Shown here: in pieces, positions 41,799 through 51,253 of the stretch
How the letters are laid out: each line of letters starts with the position of its first letter
How positions within the stretch are numbered: the first letter of the stretch is position 1
Assembly: GCA_020637295.1 (NCBI GenBank)
Contig: JACJWF010000005.1
Location: forward strand, 172,191 to 236,190
Direction: 5' to 3'
DNA: 64,000 bases
From: Acidimicrobiaceae bacterium
GTDB lineage: Bacteria > Actinomycetota > Acidimicrobiia > Acidimicrobiales > Ilumatobacteraceae
Program-made: the position numbers and the translations under genes
The notes under the pieces: model-generated
What the model was told of the DNA's origin: nothing
What the model saw: only the letters and a program-made list of their open reading frames with translations
Database searches by the model: none

Positions 41799-43994
41799 TC
41801 AGCGCAGGTCGAAGCGGTCGGCCTCCATCGCCTTGGTCCAGGCGGCGACGAAGTCGCGGACCAGCTTCTTCTGGCCGCCGGCCTCGGCGTAGACCTCCAC
41901 GACGGCCCGCAGCAGTGAGTTGGAGCCGAACGCCAGATCCACCGAGGTGGCGGTCCAGCGCACGTTGCCGGTGGTCTTGTCGACGCCTTCGTAGACGTGC
42001 TCGGTGGGGGAGACCCGCCACTGCACACCCATGTCCAGCAGGTTGACGAAGAAGTCGTTGCTGAGGGTGCCCACCCGGTGGGTGAACACACCGTGCGCGG
42101 CGCCGCCGGTGTTGGCGCCGAGGACCCGCAGGCCGCCGACCAGCACCGTCATCTCCGGCGCGGTCAGCGACAGCAGGCTGGCGCGGTCCACCAGGAGGTG
42201 CTCGGCCTTGCGCTTGTCGCCGGGGCGCTGGTAGTTGCGGAAGCCGTCGGCCGTGGGCTCCAGGTGGCTGAACGACTCCACGTCGGTCTGCTCGGCGGTG
42301 GCGTCGGTGCGGCCCGGCCGGAACGGCACGGTCACCTCGACCCCGGCCGCGCTGGCCGCCTGCTCCACGGCGGCGCAGCCCCCGAGGACGATGAGGTCGG
42401 CCATCGAGATGCGCACACCGTCGGTGCGGCCGGCATTGAACGCCGTCTGCACACCCTCCAGCGTGGCCAGCACCGTTGCCAGCGAGGCCGGGTCGTTGAC
42501 CTCCCAGTCCTTCTGCGGGGCCAGGCGGATGCGGGCACCGTTGGCGCCGCCGCGGTAGTCGCTGTCGCGGAACGTGGAGGCCGAGGCCCAGGCCGTGGTC
42601 ACCAACTGCGGCACGGTCAGCCCGGTGGCGAGGATCTGCTGCTTGAGCGCGGCGATGTCCGCGTCACCGACCAGCGGGTGGTCGACGGCCGGCACGGGGT
42701 CCTGCCAGAGCAGCTCCTCGCTCGGCACCTCCGGCCCGAGGTAGCGGCTGACCGGGCCCATGTCGCGGTGGGTCAGCTTGAACCAGGCGCGGGCGAAGGC
42801 GTCGGCGAACTCCTCCGGGTGCTCGAGGAAGCGGCGGGAGATCGGCTCGTAGATCGGGTCGAACCGCAGCGACAGGTCGGTGGTGAGCATGATCGGGCTG
42901 TGGCGCTTCGCCGGGTCGTGCGCGTCGGGCACGGTGTCGTCCGCGGCGCGGTCGGTGGGCCGCCACTGGTGGGCGCCGGCGGGGCTCTTGGTCAGCTCCC
43001 ACTCGTAGCCGAAGAGCGTCTCGAAGAAGCTGTTGTCCCACTGCGTCGGGGTCGGCGTCCACGCCCCCTCGAGGCCGCTGGTGATGGAGTCGCCACCCTT
43101 GCCGGTGCCGAACGCACTGGTCCAGCCGAGGCCCTGCTCCTCCAGGCTGGCCCCCTCGGGCTCGCGGCCCACCAGGTCGGCCGGGCCGGCGCCGTGGGTC
43201 TTGCCGAACGTGTGCCCGCCGGCGATGAGTGCCACGGTCTCCACGTCGTCCATCGCCATGCGGGCGAACGTCTCACGGATGTCGATGGCGGCGGCGATGG
43301 GGTCGGGGTTGCCGTTCGGCCCCTCCGGGTTGACGTAGATCAGGCCCATCTGCACGGCGCCGAGCGGGTTCATCAGCTGGCGGTCACCGCTGTAGCGCTG
43401 GTCGCCCAGCCAGGTGTCCTCTGGGCCCCAGTAGATGTCCTCCTCCGGCTCCCACACGTCGGCGCGGCCGCCGCCGAAGCCGAACGTGGTGAAGCCCATC
43501 TCCTCGAGGGCCACGTTGCCGGCCAGGATCATCAGGTCGGCCCAGGACAGCGCCGTGCCGTACTTCTGCTTCACCGGCCACAGCAGGCGGCGGGCCTTGT
43601 CCAGGTTGGCGTTGTCGGGCCAGCTGTTCAGCGGGGCGAACCGCTGGGTGCCGGTGCCACCGCCGCCACGGCCGTCGTGGACGCGGTAGGTGCCGGCGCT
43701 GTGCCACGCCATGCGGATGAAGAGGGGGCCGTAGTTGCCGTAGTCGGCCGGCCACCAGTCCTGCGAGTCCGTCAGGACAGCGGCGATGTCGGCCTTCACA
43801 GCGGCAAGATCCAGCGACTGGAAGGCGGCCTTGTAGTCGAAGCCGTCGTCCATCGGGTCGATCCGCGGCGAGTTCTTGGCCAGGGGCCGCAGGTTCAGCT
43901 GCTCGGGCCACCACTGCTGGTTGGCGGTGGAGCCGGTGGCCTGGCCGGAGTGGTGCATGACCGGGCAGGTGCCGGCGGGTGCGTCGTTGCTCAT
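41799..43994 (-). CDS. katG: Catalase-peroxidase
   Basis: A 731-aa bifunctional haem enzyme that breaks down H2O2 and peroxidises substrates; its close relatives activate isoniazid. Distal site: RMAWHSAGTYR with Arg, Trp, His. The Tyr of the Met-Tyr-Trp adduct is in MGLIYVNPEGPNG. The proximal haem His is in GGHTFGKTHGAG. The usual duplicated, catalytically silent C-domain follows (~430-731, ADLIVLGGCAAVEQAA). Full length. It starts 4 bp after the furA stop, so the two form one transcription unit. Confidence 0.97.
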   Translation of the reverse strand: MSNDAPAGTCPVMHHSGQATGSTANQQWWPEQLNLRPLAKNSPRIDPMDDGFDYKAAFQSLDLAAVKADIAAVLTDSQDWWPADYGNYGPLFIRMAWHSAGTYRVHDGRGGGGTGTQRFAPLNSWPDNANLDKARRLLWPVKQKYGTALSWADLMILAGNVALEEMGFTTFGFGGGRADVWEPEEDIYWGPEDTWLGDQRYSGDRQLMNPLGAVQMGLIYVNPEGPNGNPDPIAAAIDIRETFARMAMDDVETVALIAGGHTFGKTHGAGPADLVGREPEGASLEEQGLGWTSAFGTGKGGDSITSGLEGAWTPTPTQWDNSFFETLFGYEWELTKSPAGAHQWRPTDRAADDTVPDAHDPAKRHSPIMLTTDLSLRFDPIYEPISRRFLEHPEEFADAFARAWFKLTHRDMGPVSRYLGPEVPSEELLWQDPVPAVDHPLVGDADIAALKQQILATGLTVPQLVTTAWASASTFRDSDYRGGANGARIRLAPQKDWEVNDPASLATVLATLEGVQTAFNAGRTDGVRISMADLIVLGGCAAVEQAASAAGVEVTVPFRPGRTDATAEQTDVESFSHLEPTADGFRNYQRPGDKRKAEHLLVDRASLLSLTAPEMTVLVGGLRVLGANTGGAAHGVFTHRVGTLSNDFFVNLLDMGVQWRVSPTEHVYEGVDKTTGNVRWTATSVDLAFGSNSLLRAVVEVYAEAGGQKKLVRDFVAAWTKAMEADRFDLR

Positions 43995-43998
43995 GGAA

Positions 43999-44490
43999 CT
44001 ACCTCGTGTTCGTGCTGGTCTGGATGGGGGTGGTCGAGATCGGGTCGTGCGTGGCCGGGTCGGCGCCGCCGGCGCAAACGGGGCAGACGCCCCAGTAGAT
44101 GACTTCGGCTTCGTCGATCTGGAAGCCGTGGCTCTCGCTGGCGGTGAGGCACGGGCGGTAGCCGACGGCGCAGTCCACGTCCTCGGTGCGCCCGCAGCCG
44201 CGGCAGACGAGGTGGTGGTGGTTGTCGGCCACGCGGGCCTCGTAGCGGGCGGGGGAGCGCGCCGGCTGGATGCGCCGCAGCAGGCCGTGCTCGGTCAGCG
44301 TGCCGAGCCCGTCGTACACGGCCTGGCGGGAGACCGCGCCGATGGACGAGCGGACGGCGGCCTCGATCTCCTCTGCCGTGGCGTGGGGGTGGGTGCCCAC
44401 CTCGCGCAGCACGGCAAGGCGTGGGGCGGTGACGCTGAGGCCGCGGTCGCGCAGGAGTTGGGAGGGATCGGTGGGGGGCTGCTCCGGCAT
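43999..44490 (-). CDS. furA: Fur-family repressor (FurA/PerR-like) upstream of katG
   Basis: A 163-aa metalloregulator. The winged helix is at ~10-85 (LSVTAPRLAVLREVGTHPHATAEEIEAAVR). Metal site: HHHLVCRGCGRTEDVDC, with zinc CxxC pairs at RGCG's Cys and in VCPVCAGG. The gene order furA-katG matches the mycobacterial peroxide-response operon. A Fur-like operator lies at 44511-44529. Likely senses peroxide through iron oxidation. Confidence 0.93.
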   Translation of the reverse strand: MPEQPPTDPSQLLRDRGLSVTAPRLAVLREVGTHPHATAEEIEAAVRSSIGAVSRQAVYDGLGTLTEHGLLRRIQPARSPARYEARVADNHHHLVCRGCGRTEDVDCAVGYRPCLTASESHGFQIDEAEVIYWGVCPVCAGGADPATHDPISTTPIQTSTNTR

Positions 44491-44510
44491 GGGGAGCAGT
44501 CTACGTCAAG

Positions 44511-44529
44511 ATTTGGATTTTGTCCAGAT
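44511..44529. promoter_or_regulatory. Candidate FurA operator upstream of furA-katG
   Basis: Imperfect inverted repeat of the form ATTTGGA-N5-TCCAGAT in an AT-rich patch, 21 bp upstream of the furA ATG. The size and symmetry resemble Fur/PerR boxes; self-repression is known for mycobacterial FurA. Confidence 0.55.
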
Positions 44530-44820
44530 TTATTCGGAGTCCGGTTCCACCAGCGACCGGTACGCCTCGTGGGCCTCGATCACCTCGGCCACGAACCAGC
44601 AGCTGGGCACGACCTGCACGTGCTCCTCGAGGAAGTCGTCGAGCGCCGCCCGCACCACCTGGGCGGCCAGACCCTGGCCGCGGTAGGCCGGCAGGGTGAC
44701 GGTATGGGGCATCACCACGGTGCTGCCCTCGCGATGGAAATCGGCGTACGACGCCAGCTGGCCGTCGAGGTGGAGCTCGTAGCGACCGTTGGTGTCGTTG
44801 CGGTGGATGGCGATGTCCAT
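44530..44820 (-). CDS. Small GNAT N-acetyltransferase (YjdJ-type)
   Basis: A 96-aa short GNAT-like protein (MDIAIHRNDTNGRYELHLDGQLASYADF...). The acetyl-CoA loop is PAYRGQGLAAQVVRAALDDF, followed by SCWFVAEVIEAHEAYRSL. The length fits the YjdJ-type minimal GNATs. ATG 44820; a longer frame upstream shadows the dehydratase gene. It precedes furA-katG, and the TAA stop abuts the Fur operator. Confidence 0.88.
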   Translation of the reverse strand: MDIAIHRNDTNGRYELHLDGQLASYADFHREGSTVVMPHTVTLPAYRGQGLAAQVVRAALDDFLEEHVQVVPSCWFVAEVIEAHEAYRSLVEPDSE

Positions 44821-44827
44821 CAGCGCC

Positions 44828-45754
44828 TCACAGCCGGTCCGCCGGGTAGTCGGCGTACGACGCCTTGAACACGCCCTGGTGGAGGAGGACGGTCGCCACC
44901 GGTGCACCGCCGGTGTCGGTGAGGCGGGTGCGGGTCCAGTAGCTCTCCACCCGCCGGCTCTGGCCGAGCGCGACGACCTGATGGGTGACGGTGTAGGTCT
45001 CGCCGACGAGCACCGGTGCGTGGCGCTTCACCTCGAGGTCGATGAACAGCCCGACGGCGGGGCCGCGCACGGGCAGGTGCACGCCGCCCTTGTGGGCCAG
45101 CACGCTGAGCATCTCCGTGGGCACGACGGCGTGGCCCCACGGCGAGGGCTGCCCGGGCACGTACCAGGGCGACGGCTCCGTGATCGCGGCCACCTTGTCG
45201 CGCAGGGAGAACGGGTAGAGGTTGCCGTTGGCGTCGTCGAAGCCCATCGACGTGGTGCTCGGCGGCGACGTCCAGCCGACCTCCAGCCGGTCGACGATGA
45301 AGAGGTCGCCCACGTCCTTGGCCTGCATGCGGGCCAGGCGGTCGTCCAGTTCGGTCGGCTCGTCGCCGAGGGTCAGGCTGGCGGAGAGGACCGGCTCGCC
45401 GGTGGCCTTCACGGCGCCGCCCCTGGCGGCCGCCGGCCCGCTGCGGGTGACGGACGCCTGCACCTGTTCGCCCTCCACCACCATCGTCTCGAAGTGGGCG
45501 CTGATGCAGCCGCGCTCGAACCATGCCGGGCCCCACAGCGCCACGGCCAGCGGGTCGAACTGGCTGAAGTGGGTGGGGCCCTCGATCGGTGCGCCGGCCA
45601 ATCCGAGTTTCGCTGCGGTGGCATCGTCGTGCACGCTGGTGTGGCCGTCGTACTCCTGCTCGGCCAGCATCTGGCGCGGTGCCCTCCACGGCCCGGTGAG
45701 CGTGTCGCCCTCCCGCTCGATGGGGGTGTCGAAGCCGTCAGGGGTGGACGTCAT
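44828..45754 (-). CDS. MaoC-like/hot-dog acyl dehydratase family protein
   Basis: A 308-aa protein with two apparent hot-dog modules. The N-terminal one has the TSVHDDATAAKLGLAGAPIEGPTHFSQF element, where D/H at the hydratase positions resembles the MaoC catalytic Asp-His pair. The second (~210-308) has GLFIDLEVKRHAPVLVGETYTVTHQV. Likely acts on acyl-CoA or acyl-ACP. ATG 45754 chosen. Divergent from the EcsC-like gene at 45825. Confidence 0.82.
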   Translation of the reverse strand: MTSTPDGFDTPIEREGDTLTGPWRAPRQMLAEQEYDGHTSVHDDATAAKLGLAGAPIEGPTHFSQFDPLAVALWGPAWFERGCISAHFETMVVEGEQVQASVTRSGPAAARGGAVKATGEPVLSASLTLGDEPTELDDRLARMQAKDVGDLFIVDRLEVGWTSPPSTTSMGFDDANGNLYPFSLRDKVAAITEPSPWYVPGQPSPWGHAVVPTEMLSVLAHKGGVHLPVRGPAVGLFIDLEVKRHAPVLVGETYTVTHQVVALGQSRRVESYWTRTRLTDTGGAPVATVLLHQGVFKASYADYPADRL

Positions 45755-45824
45755 GCGGTCATCCTCGCGCATGCTCGCCACGGCTGCGCCCGGCGTCCGG
45801 CCCGGAGGGGGCAGACTTCAGGCG

Positions 45825-46628
45825 ATGGACGCGCAGGAGCGTGTGCGGCAGTGGTCGGAGCGGATGCAGCAGCGAATGCTGCAACGCATCAGCCCCGCCG
45901 AACTGGAGAAGGCCGCCGCGGCGATGCTGCGCGCCGTGGACGACGTCAGCACCCGCCGCTGGCAGGTGGCCGTCGATCGGGCGGCTGCGCTGCCCGGCGG
46001 GGTGCGGCCGGAGAAGCTGGCGGCGCTGACGGCGTCGATGAGCCGGGAGCTGGCTGCCGCTGGTGCTGCCGCAGGTGCGGTGGCGGCGACGCCGCTCGTC
46101 GGCACCGCCGGGACGCTGGCCGCCGGCGTGGCCGAGCTGGCCTGGTTCACCGCCCGGGCGGGCGACCTGGTCCTGACGATCGCCGCGCTGCACGGTCGCC
46201 CCGACCCCACGGAGGAGGAACGGCGGGCCTGGGTGCTGGCGGTGCTGCTGTTCGGCGGAGCAGCGCGCGACGGGTTGGCCGGGGCGATCAACGAGGCCAG
46301 CACGGGCCTGGCCGTGACCGACGTCGGGCCGACCCGGCGGATCCCCATCGCCACGATCCACCGCGCCAACCGCCTGCTGGCCCAGCGGATCGTCAGCCGC
46401 TACGGCACCAAGCGTGGCGCCATCGCGTTGGGCACGGCATTGCCGCTCGGCGTCGGCGCCGTGTTCGGTGGCACGGCCAACTATGTCGCCGTGCAACGCC
46501 TGGCCCGCCACGCCGACCAGTTGTTCGCCCGCCTGCCGTACTCCGCCATCGACGCCACCGCCATCGACATCGGCGGCCAACTCGCCCCCGCCCCCGCCAC
46601 CGCTACCGACACGACCGCCTTTACGTAA
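45825..46628 (+). CDS. EcsC family protein
   Basis: A 267-aa protein matching the EcsC/YMC020 pattern: a charged N-terminus, the hydrophobic stretch AGAVAATPLVGTAGTLAAGVAELAWFTARAGDL, RRAWVLAVLLFGGAARDGL, and a late Gly-rich segment ALGTALPLGVGAVFGGTANYVAV. Probably membrane-associated through the two hydrophobic parts. Function in bacteria is poorly known. ATG 45825, 70 bp from the divergent dehydratase start. Confidence 0.85.
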   Translation: MDAQERVRQWSERMQQRMLQRISPAELEKAAAAMLRAVDDVSTRRWQVAVDRAAALPGGVRPEKLAALTASMSRELAAAGAAAGAVAATPLVGTAGTLAAGVAELAWFTARAGDLVLTIAALHGRPDPTEEERRAWVLAVLLFGGAARDGLAGAINEASTGLAVTDVGPTRRIPIATIHRANRLLAQRIVSRYGTKRGAIALGTALPLGVGAVFGGTANYVAVQRLARHADQLFARLPYSAIDATAIDIGGQLAPAPATATDTTAFT

Positions 46629-46687
46629 ACGCTGTCGGGCCGTGACCAGGTGCTTCGCGTCCCGGTTCTTGACACAAACGGGGTGCG

Positions 46688-48553
46688 TCAGGGTGAGGCG
46701 GGGCGGCGCGTGCGGAGCGCGGCGGTGAGGGCGGGCAGCACGTCGTGGACGTCACCGACGATGCCGAAGTGGGCGAGACGGAAGATCACCGCATCGGGGT
46801 CGCGGTTGATCGCCACGATCGTGCCCGAGTCCTGCATGCCCACCGCGTGCTGCAGGGCGCCGGAGATGCCACAGGCCACGTAAAGGGACGGTCGCACCGT
46901 CGCACCGGTCTGGCCCACCTGCTGGGCACGGGTGGACCGGCCGGCCTCCACCGCACCGCGGGATGCCGCCACCCGCCCGCCGATGGCCGCGGCGAGATCC
47001 TCCACCAGGTGCCACCCGGCTGCGTCGCACCCGGCGCCGCCGGCGATCACCACATCGGCGGCGCGCAGGTCCACATCGGCGCCGCTGACGTGCCGTTCCA
47101 GCACCACCACGCGGTCGTCGCCCGGGTCCGGTGTGAACGGCACCACCACCTGCACCGGCGAGCGCGGAGCGGCGGTCACGGCGAACACGCCGGGGCGCAC
47201 CGTGGCCATCTGGGGCAGCGCCTGCGGGCACAGGCAGGTGGCCAGCACCCCGCCGGCCATCGCCGGGCGCACCATGTGCAGCAGGTGCTCGTAGGTGGCG
47301 TCGCGGCGGGACCAGTCGGCGACGTACAGGTCGGTGCAGTCGGCGGCCAGCCCGGTGGACAGCATCGAGGCGACTCGGGGCGCCAGGTCGCGCCCGGTGG
47401 TGGTGGCGGCCAGCAGGACCGCCCGCGGCCCGTGGGTGCGGATCGCCTTGGCCACCGTGCGTGCCCACGGCAGGGTCCGGTAGCCGGCGAGCGCGGCGTG
47501 CGCTGCGACGTAGGCGACGTCGGCACCATGGCGGGCCGCGTCGGCCACCATCTGCTCACCGCCGTCCGGGTTGCCGGTGAGGATCAGCGCGCCGACCCCA
47601 CCGCCGAGGCTGGGCGCCAACTCCACCGCCTTGGTCAGCAACTCGCGAGAGGCGTGGTCCAGCCCGCCCTCGTCCTCGGTGCACACGACCCACAGTGCAG
47701 TAGGGCCGTGCCATTCGCCGGTGCTGCCGGCCGTTTGGGCGACGCTGCCCGGTGCCGTCTCGTCGGCTGCCCGGGCGCCCGGTGCAAGCGCACCGCGCGC
47801 CTCCAGCGCGCTCACCAGCGCGTCGTAGTCGAATCCGTCGCCCACGAAGCGGCAGCCGCGATCGGGGAGCGGTGCGGGTGCCATGTGGGCCACCTTGGTG
47901 GGCGATGCGGCAAGGCCCACATCACTGCTGCCGAGGCCGAGTGCGGCGGCGTCGAGCGTCTCGATCTCGGCGCCCTGGGCGCGCTTGCGGGCGGGGAGCG
48001 AGGGGTAGCGGGGCGGGAAGCCGGTCTCGCTGATGGTCACCACCGCGGGCAGGGTGGCGCGCACCACCTCGTAGCCGCCCTCCACCACCCGGCGGGCGAC
48101 GATGGTGCTGCCCTCGATGGTCATCGACTCGCAGCCGGTGACCTGCGGCCAGTCCAGCCGGGCGGCGACGGACGGGCCGACCTGCCCGGTCTCGCCATCG
48201 AGCGCCGTCATCCCGCACACCACGATGTCGGCGCCACCCACGGCCAGGATGCCGGCGACCAGTGCGTTGGCCGTCGCCCAGGTGTCGCTGCCGGCGAGGA
48301 GGCGATCACACAGGAGCACGCCGCGCCGGGCCCCTCCGGCGATGGCGTCGCGCAGCGCACCCTCCGCCTGCGGTGGCCCCATGGAGATGGCCACCACCTC
48401 GTCGGCCACCTGCACTGCCGCCTCGACGGCGTGGAGGTCGGCGGGGTTGGTGATCGGGGGCGCCGCGGCACGGTCGATGGTGCCGTCCGGATGCACACCG
48501 ACGCTCCCGACGCGCAGGTCGGGCACCTGCTTGACGAGCACGATGGCTCTCAC
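46688..48553 (-). CDS. Electron transfer flavoprotein, natural EtfB-EtfA fusion
   Basis: One uninterrupted frame encodes 621 aa. Residues 1-~225 are EtfB-like (VRAIVLVKQVPD, then GMTALDGETGQVGPSVAARLDWP). A ~55-aa linker follows. Residues ~285-621 are EtfA-like: ASRGAVEAG, QVGQTGATVRPSLYVACGISGALQH, and the FAD-binding end VAINRDPDAVIFRLAHFGIVGD. ETFs pass electrons from acyl-CoA dehydrogenases to ETF-quinone oxidoreductase, and the window contains several candidate donors. EtfA and EtfB are usually separate subunits, so a single chain is unusual. The GTG at 48553 (VRAIVLVKQ) was chosen because EtfB starts there; 30 residues upstream have no family match. Confidence 0.9.
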   Translation of the reverse strand: MRAIVLVKQVPDLRVGSVGVHPDGTIDRAAAPPITNPADLHAVEAAVQVADEVVAISMGPPQAEGALRDAIAGGARRGVLLCDRLLAGSDTWATANALVAGILAVGGADIVVCGMTALDGETGQVGPSVAARLDWPQVTGCESMTIEGSTIVARRVVEGGYEVVRATLPAVVTISETGFPPRYPSLPARKRAQGAEIETLDAAALGLGSSDVGLAASPTKVAHMAPAPLPDRGCRFVGDGFDYDALVSALEARGALAPGARAADETAPGSVAQTAGSTGEWHGPTALWVVCTEDEGGLDHASRELLTKAVELAPSLGGGVGALILTGNPDGGEQMVADAARHGADVAYVAAHAALAGYRTLPWARTVAKAIRTHGPRAVLLAATTTGRDLAPRVASMLSTGLAADCTDLYVADWSRRDATYEHLLHMVRPAMAGGVLATCLCPQALPQMATVRPGVFAVTAAPRSPVQVVVPFTPDPGDDRVVVLERHVSGADVDLRAADVVIAGGAGCDAAGWHLVEDLAAAIGGRVAASRGAVEAGRSTRAQQVGQTGATVRPSLYVACGISGALQHAVGMQDSGTIVAINRDPDAVIFRLAHFGIVGDVHDVLPALTAALRTRRPASP

Positions 48554-48669
48554 GGTTCCAGTGTGCCCCCGGCCGGCACGCCGGGCCAGGGCACTCGGCC
48601 CCATGCCGGGAGGGACCCATGCGACGGCCCGACTCGCTGCCACCCGGCAGCGCTTGTCACGCTGACGCG

Positions 48670-49659
48670 ATGACCACTGCGCTCCCGCCAGGTTGCCGCT
48701 CGCACGTCGTCGACGCGGCCGGCCATCGTGCCCACTGCGTCGAGGCCGGCGAGGGCCCCCTCGTCCTCCTCGTCCACGGGTACCCCGAGTCCTGGTACTC
48801 GTGGCGCCACCAACTCCCCGCGCTGGCCGCTGCCGGGTACCACCCCGTTGCCATCGACGTGCGCGGCTACGGCCGGTCGTCCAAGCCGCTGCCGGTGGAG
48901 GACTACCGGATGGTGCGGCTGGTGGCCGACAACGTCGCCATCGTCGCCGCCCTGGGCCACGAGACGGCGACGATCGTCGGCCACGACTGGGGCGCGCCGA
49001 TCGCCTGGACCTCGGCCATGCTGCGGCCCGACGTGTTCACCGCGGTGGCCGGGCTCTCCGTGCCGTTCTCCCCGCCGGGCGAGGTGCGGCCGCTGGCGGC
49101 GATGCGCCTGATGGCCGGCGACGAGGAGTTCTACATCGAGTACTTCCAGGAGCCGGGCCGGGCCGAGGCGGAGATCGAGGCCGACGTGCGCGGCTGGCTG
49201 CGCGGCTTCATGTTCTCGGCATCCGGCGACGCGCCACTGCCCGACCCCACCGTGGGCACGATCGCCACGGTGCGCCGCGGTGGCCTGATGAAGGCGCGCT
49301 TCCACCAGCCCGAGGTGCTGCCGGCCTGGCTGACGGAGGACGACGTGGACGTGTACACCGCCGAGTTCCAGCACAGCGGGTTCCGCGGCCCGCTGAACCG
49401 TTACCGCAACGTGGATCGCGACTGGGAGGACCTGGCGGCGTTCCGTGGCGCGAGCATCCGGGTCCCGTCGCTGTTCATCGGTGGCGACCGCGACGGCCCG
49501 ACGCTGTGGGGTGCGCCGGCGATCGCCGCGTTCGACCGCACCCTGCCGGGGCTGCGCGGCTCGATAATCCTCGAAGGGTGCGGGCACTGGACCCAGCAGG
49601 AGCGACCGGCAGAGGTGAACGCCGCGCTGGTGGAGTTCCTGGCGGGCCTGCCCCGCTAG
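48670..49659 (+). CDS. Alpha/beta hydrolase, epoxide hydrolase-like
   Basis: A 329-aa enzyme. Oxyanion motif HGYPESWYSWRHQ (~40), nucleophile elbow GHDWGAP with Asp (~105), as in epoxide hydrolases and haloalkane dehalogenases. A cap domain carries the pair of aromatic residues in EEFYIEYFQ. The catalytic His is in EGCGHWTQQERP and the acid probably in FIGGDRDGPT. Asp-nucleophile chemistry suggests epoxide hydrolysis rather than esterase. ATG 48670 preferred. Confidence 0.92.
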   Translation: MTTALPPGCRSHVVDAAGHRAHCVEAGEGPLVLLVHGYPESWYSWRHQLPALAAAGYHPVAIDVRGYGRSSKPLPVEDYRMVRLVADNVAIVAALGHETATIVGHDWGAPIAWTSAMLRPDVFTAVAGLSVPFSPPGEVRPLAAMRLMAGDEEFYIEYFQEPGRAEAEIEADVRGWLRGFMFSASGDAPLPDPTVGTIATVRRGGLMKARFHQPEVLPAWLTEDDVDVYTAEFQHSGFRGPLNRYRNVDRDWEDLAAFRGASIRVPSLFIGGDRDGPTLWGAPAIAAFDRTLPGLRGSIILEGCGHWTQQERPAEVNAALVEFLAGLPR

Positions 49660-49672
49660 CGCCGGTCGACGG

Positions 49673-51253
49673 CTATCCGCGCCGCCGGGCGGCGATGTGC
49701 TGATCCGGCCGCACGACCAGTGCATCGTCGGGGCCGAGCGCGAACGCCCCGTCCCACACATCCGCGGGGACTTGTCGAACGGCGCCGTCGGCGGCAGCGC
49801 CGTCGGCACCCACGCGCCCTTCGCGCACCAGCGTCGTCATCACCCGCGGGTCCACCAGGTCCAGCGTGGACCGCCCGCCGGGCAGCCAGGCGTGGGGCAG
49901 GCGGCCGCCGGGGCGGCACGACGGCAGGTAGTCCCGCGCCGGGTCGTCCGCGACCACCGCCGGGGTGCCGTCGTCCTCCACCAGCGGGCCGGTGTAGGCG
50001 TGGCCGAGTTGCAGGCCGAGCAGGTCGAAGTGCACCGCCTGGTTGGCGATCGCCGCCTGCACCGCCGCCCGGCGACCGGGGTCGGCGAGCGTGGCGACCA
50101 TCGCCTCGTGGTCGGCCACGTCGTCGCCGGTGAAGCCGAACGCCACGGGGATCTCGATCATCTTCATGGCGTTGTGCAGCGACTGGTCGCAGTTGAACTG
50201 GGCCACTGGGCGGCGCTCGGCCTCGTAGGTGTCCAGCGCGTCCGCGGGCAGCCGGCCGTCACGCGCCGCAGCCAGCTTCCAGACCAGGTTGTGCACGTCG
50301 GCCACCCCGGTGTTCAGGCCCAGACCGCCGGTGGGTGGGAAGCGGTGCGCGGCGTCGCCGACCAGGAAGATCCGCCCGTCGCGGTAGCGCTCGGCGATCT
50401 GCGCGCTCATGTGCCACGGGGCGACGGCCAGCACCTCGAACGGCACCGGCCGGGCCATCGCGGCGCGCACCAGGTCGGCGGCACGCTCGGCGGTGATCTC
50501 CTCCTCGCCGTCCCACACGTGCATGTAGACCCACTCGCGGTCGGCGCCGTGGGAGACGAACGTGCCACCGCTGGCCGGGTCGACCACGAAGTGCAGGACA
50601 CCCGGCGTGTCACCGAGCAGCGGCCGGAAGTCCGCCGCCAGATGGACCATCACGAACGACTGGATGGTGCGCGGGCCGATCAACTCGATGCCCAGCGAGC
50701 GGCGGACGCCGCTGGCCGCGCCGTCGGCCGCCAGCACGTGCGCGGCACGCACGGTGTAGGTGCCGTCCTGTCCTTCGATCCGCGCCGTCACGCCGCCGTC
50801 GTCCTGCTCGGCCGCGACCCAGGTGTGCGAGTAGCGCACGCTCAGGCCGTCGTCGAGCAGCAGCGGCTCCAGCCGGTGCTGGCTGAGGTTGCGCAGCGGG
50901 GTGGGGGTGACGGCCAGCATCTCGTCGCCCTGCCGTTCGTACGGCAGCGTGCCGATGGGTTCGCCGCCGAGCAGGGTGACCCAGTTGACGCTGCCGGCCT
51001 CGGCCGGGGGGAGGCAGGCGTCGAGCACCGGCCCCATGTCCACGCCGGCCTGCCGCCAGATCTCGAACGTGCGGGCGTTGACGGCGTGCGCGGCGGGGGA
51101 GCGCTGCGGCCCCTCCCGACGCTCGACGACGATGGCCGACAGCCCGACCTGCCGGCACAGGTGCGCGGCGGTGAGGCCCGTGGGCCCGGCGCCGACCACC
51201 AGCACGTCGACCGTCTCGGCGGTCGCCGCGGTGTCGCCGGGTGTGCCCGACAT
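49673..51253 (-). CDS. FAD-binding aromatic monooxygenase (PheA/MhpA/TfdB-like)
   Basis: A 526-aa class A flavoprotein hydroxylase. FAD motif VVGAGPTGLTAAHL (~18-31), DG motif AADGAASGVRRSLG (~180), and GD motif FLVGDAAHRFPPTGGLGLNTGVADVHNLVWKL (~300). The C-terminal ~130 residues resemble the thioredoxin-like tail of phenol-type hydroxylases (PGGRLPHAWL, ALGPDDALVVRPDQHIA). Likely hydroxylates a phenolic compound before ring cleavage by the dioxygenase in this operon. ATG overlaps the SDR stop (TGATG). Confidence 0.93.
   Translation of the reverse strand: MSGTPGDTAATAETVDVLVVGAGPTGLTAAHLCRQVGLSAIVVERREGPQRSPAAHAVNARTFEIWRQAGVDMGPVLDACLPPAEAGSVNWVTLLGGEPIGTLPYERQGDEMLAVTPTPLRNLSQHRLEPLLLDDGLSVRYSHTWVAAEQDDGGVTARIEGQDGTYTVRAAHVLAADGAASGVRRSLGIELIGPRTIQSFVMVHLAADFRPLLGDTPGVLHFVVDPASGGTFVSHGADREWVYMHVWDGEEEITAERAADLVRAAMARPVPFEVLAVAPWHMSAQIAERYRDGRIFLVGDAAHRFPPTGGLGLNTGVADVHNLVWKLAAARDGRLPADALDTYEAERRPVAQFNCDQSLHNAMKMIEIPVAFGFTGDDVADHEAMVATLADPGRRAAVQAAIANQAVHFDLLGLQLGHAYTGPLVEDDGTPAVVADDPARDYLPSCRPGGRLPHAWLPGGRSTLDLVDPRVMTTLVREGRVGADGAAADGAVRQVPADVWDGAFALGPDDALVVRPDQHIAARRRG

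Noticed and set aside
46629..46687. Possible small gene between EcsC and ETF
   Set aside because: Frames here overlap the 3-prime ends of neighbours and show no SD or family features.
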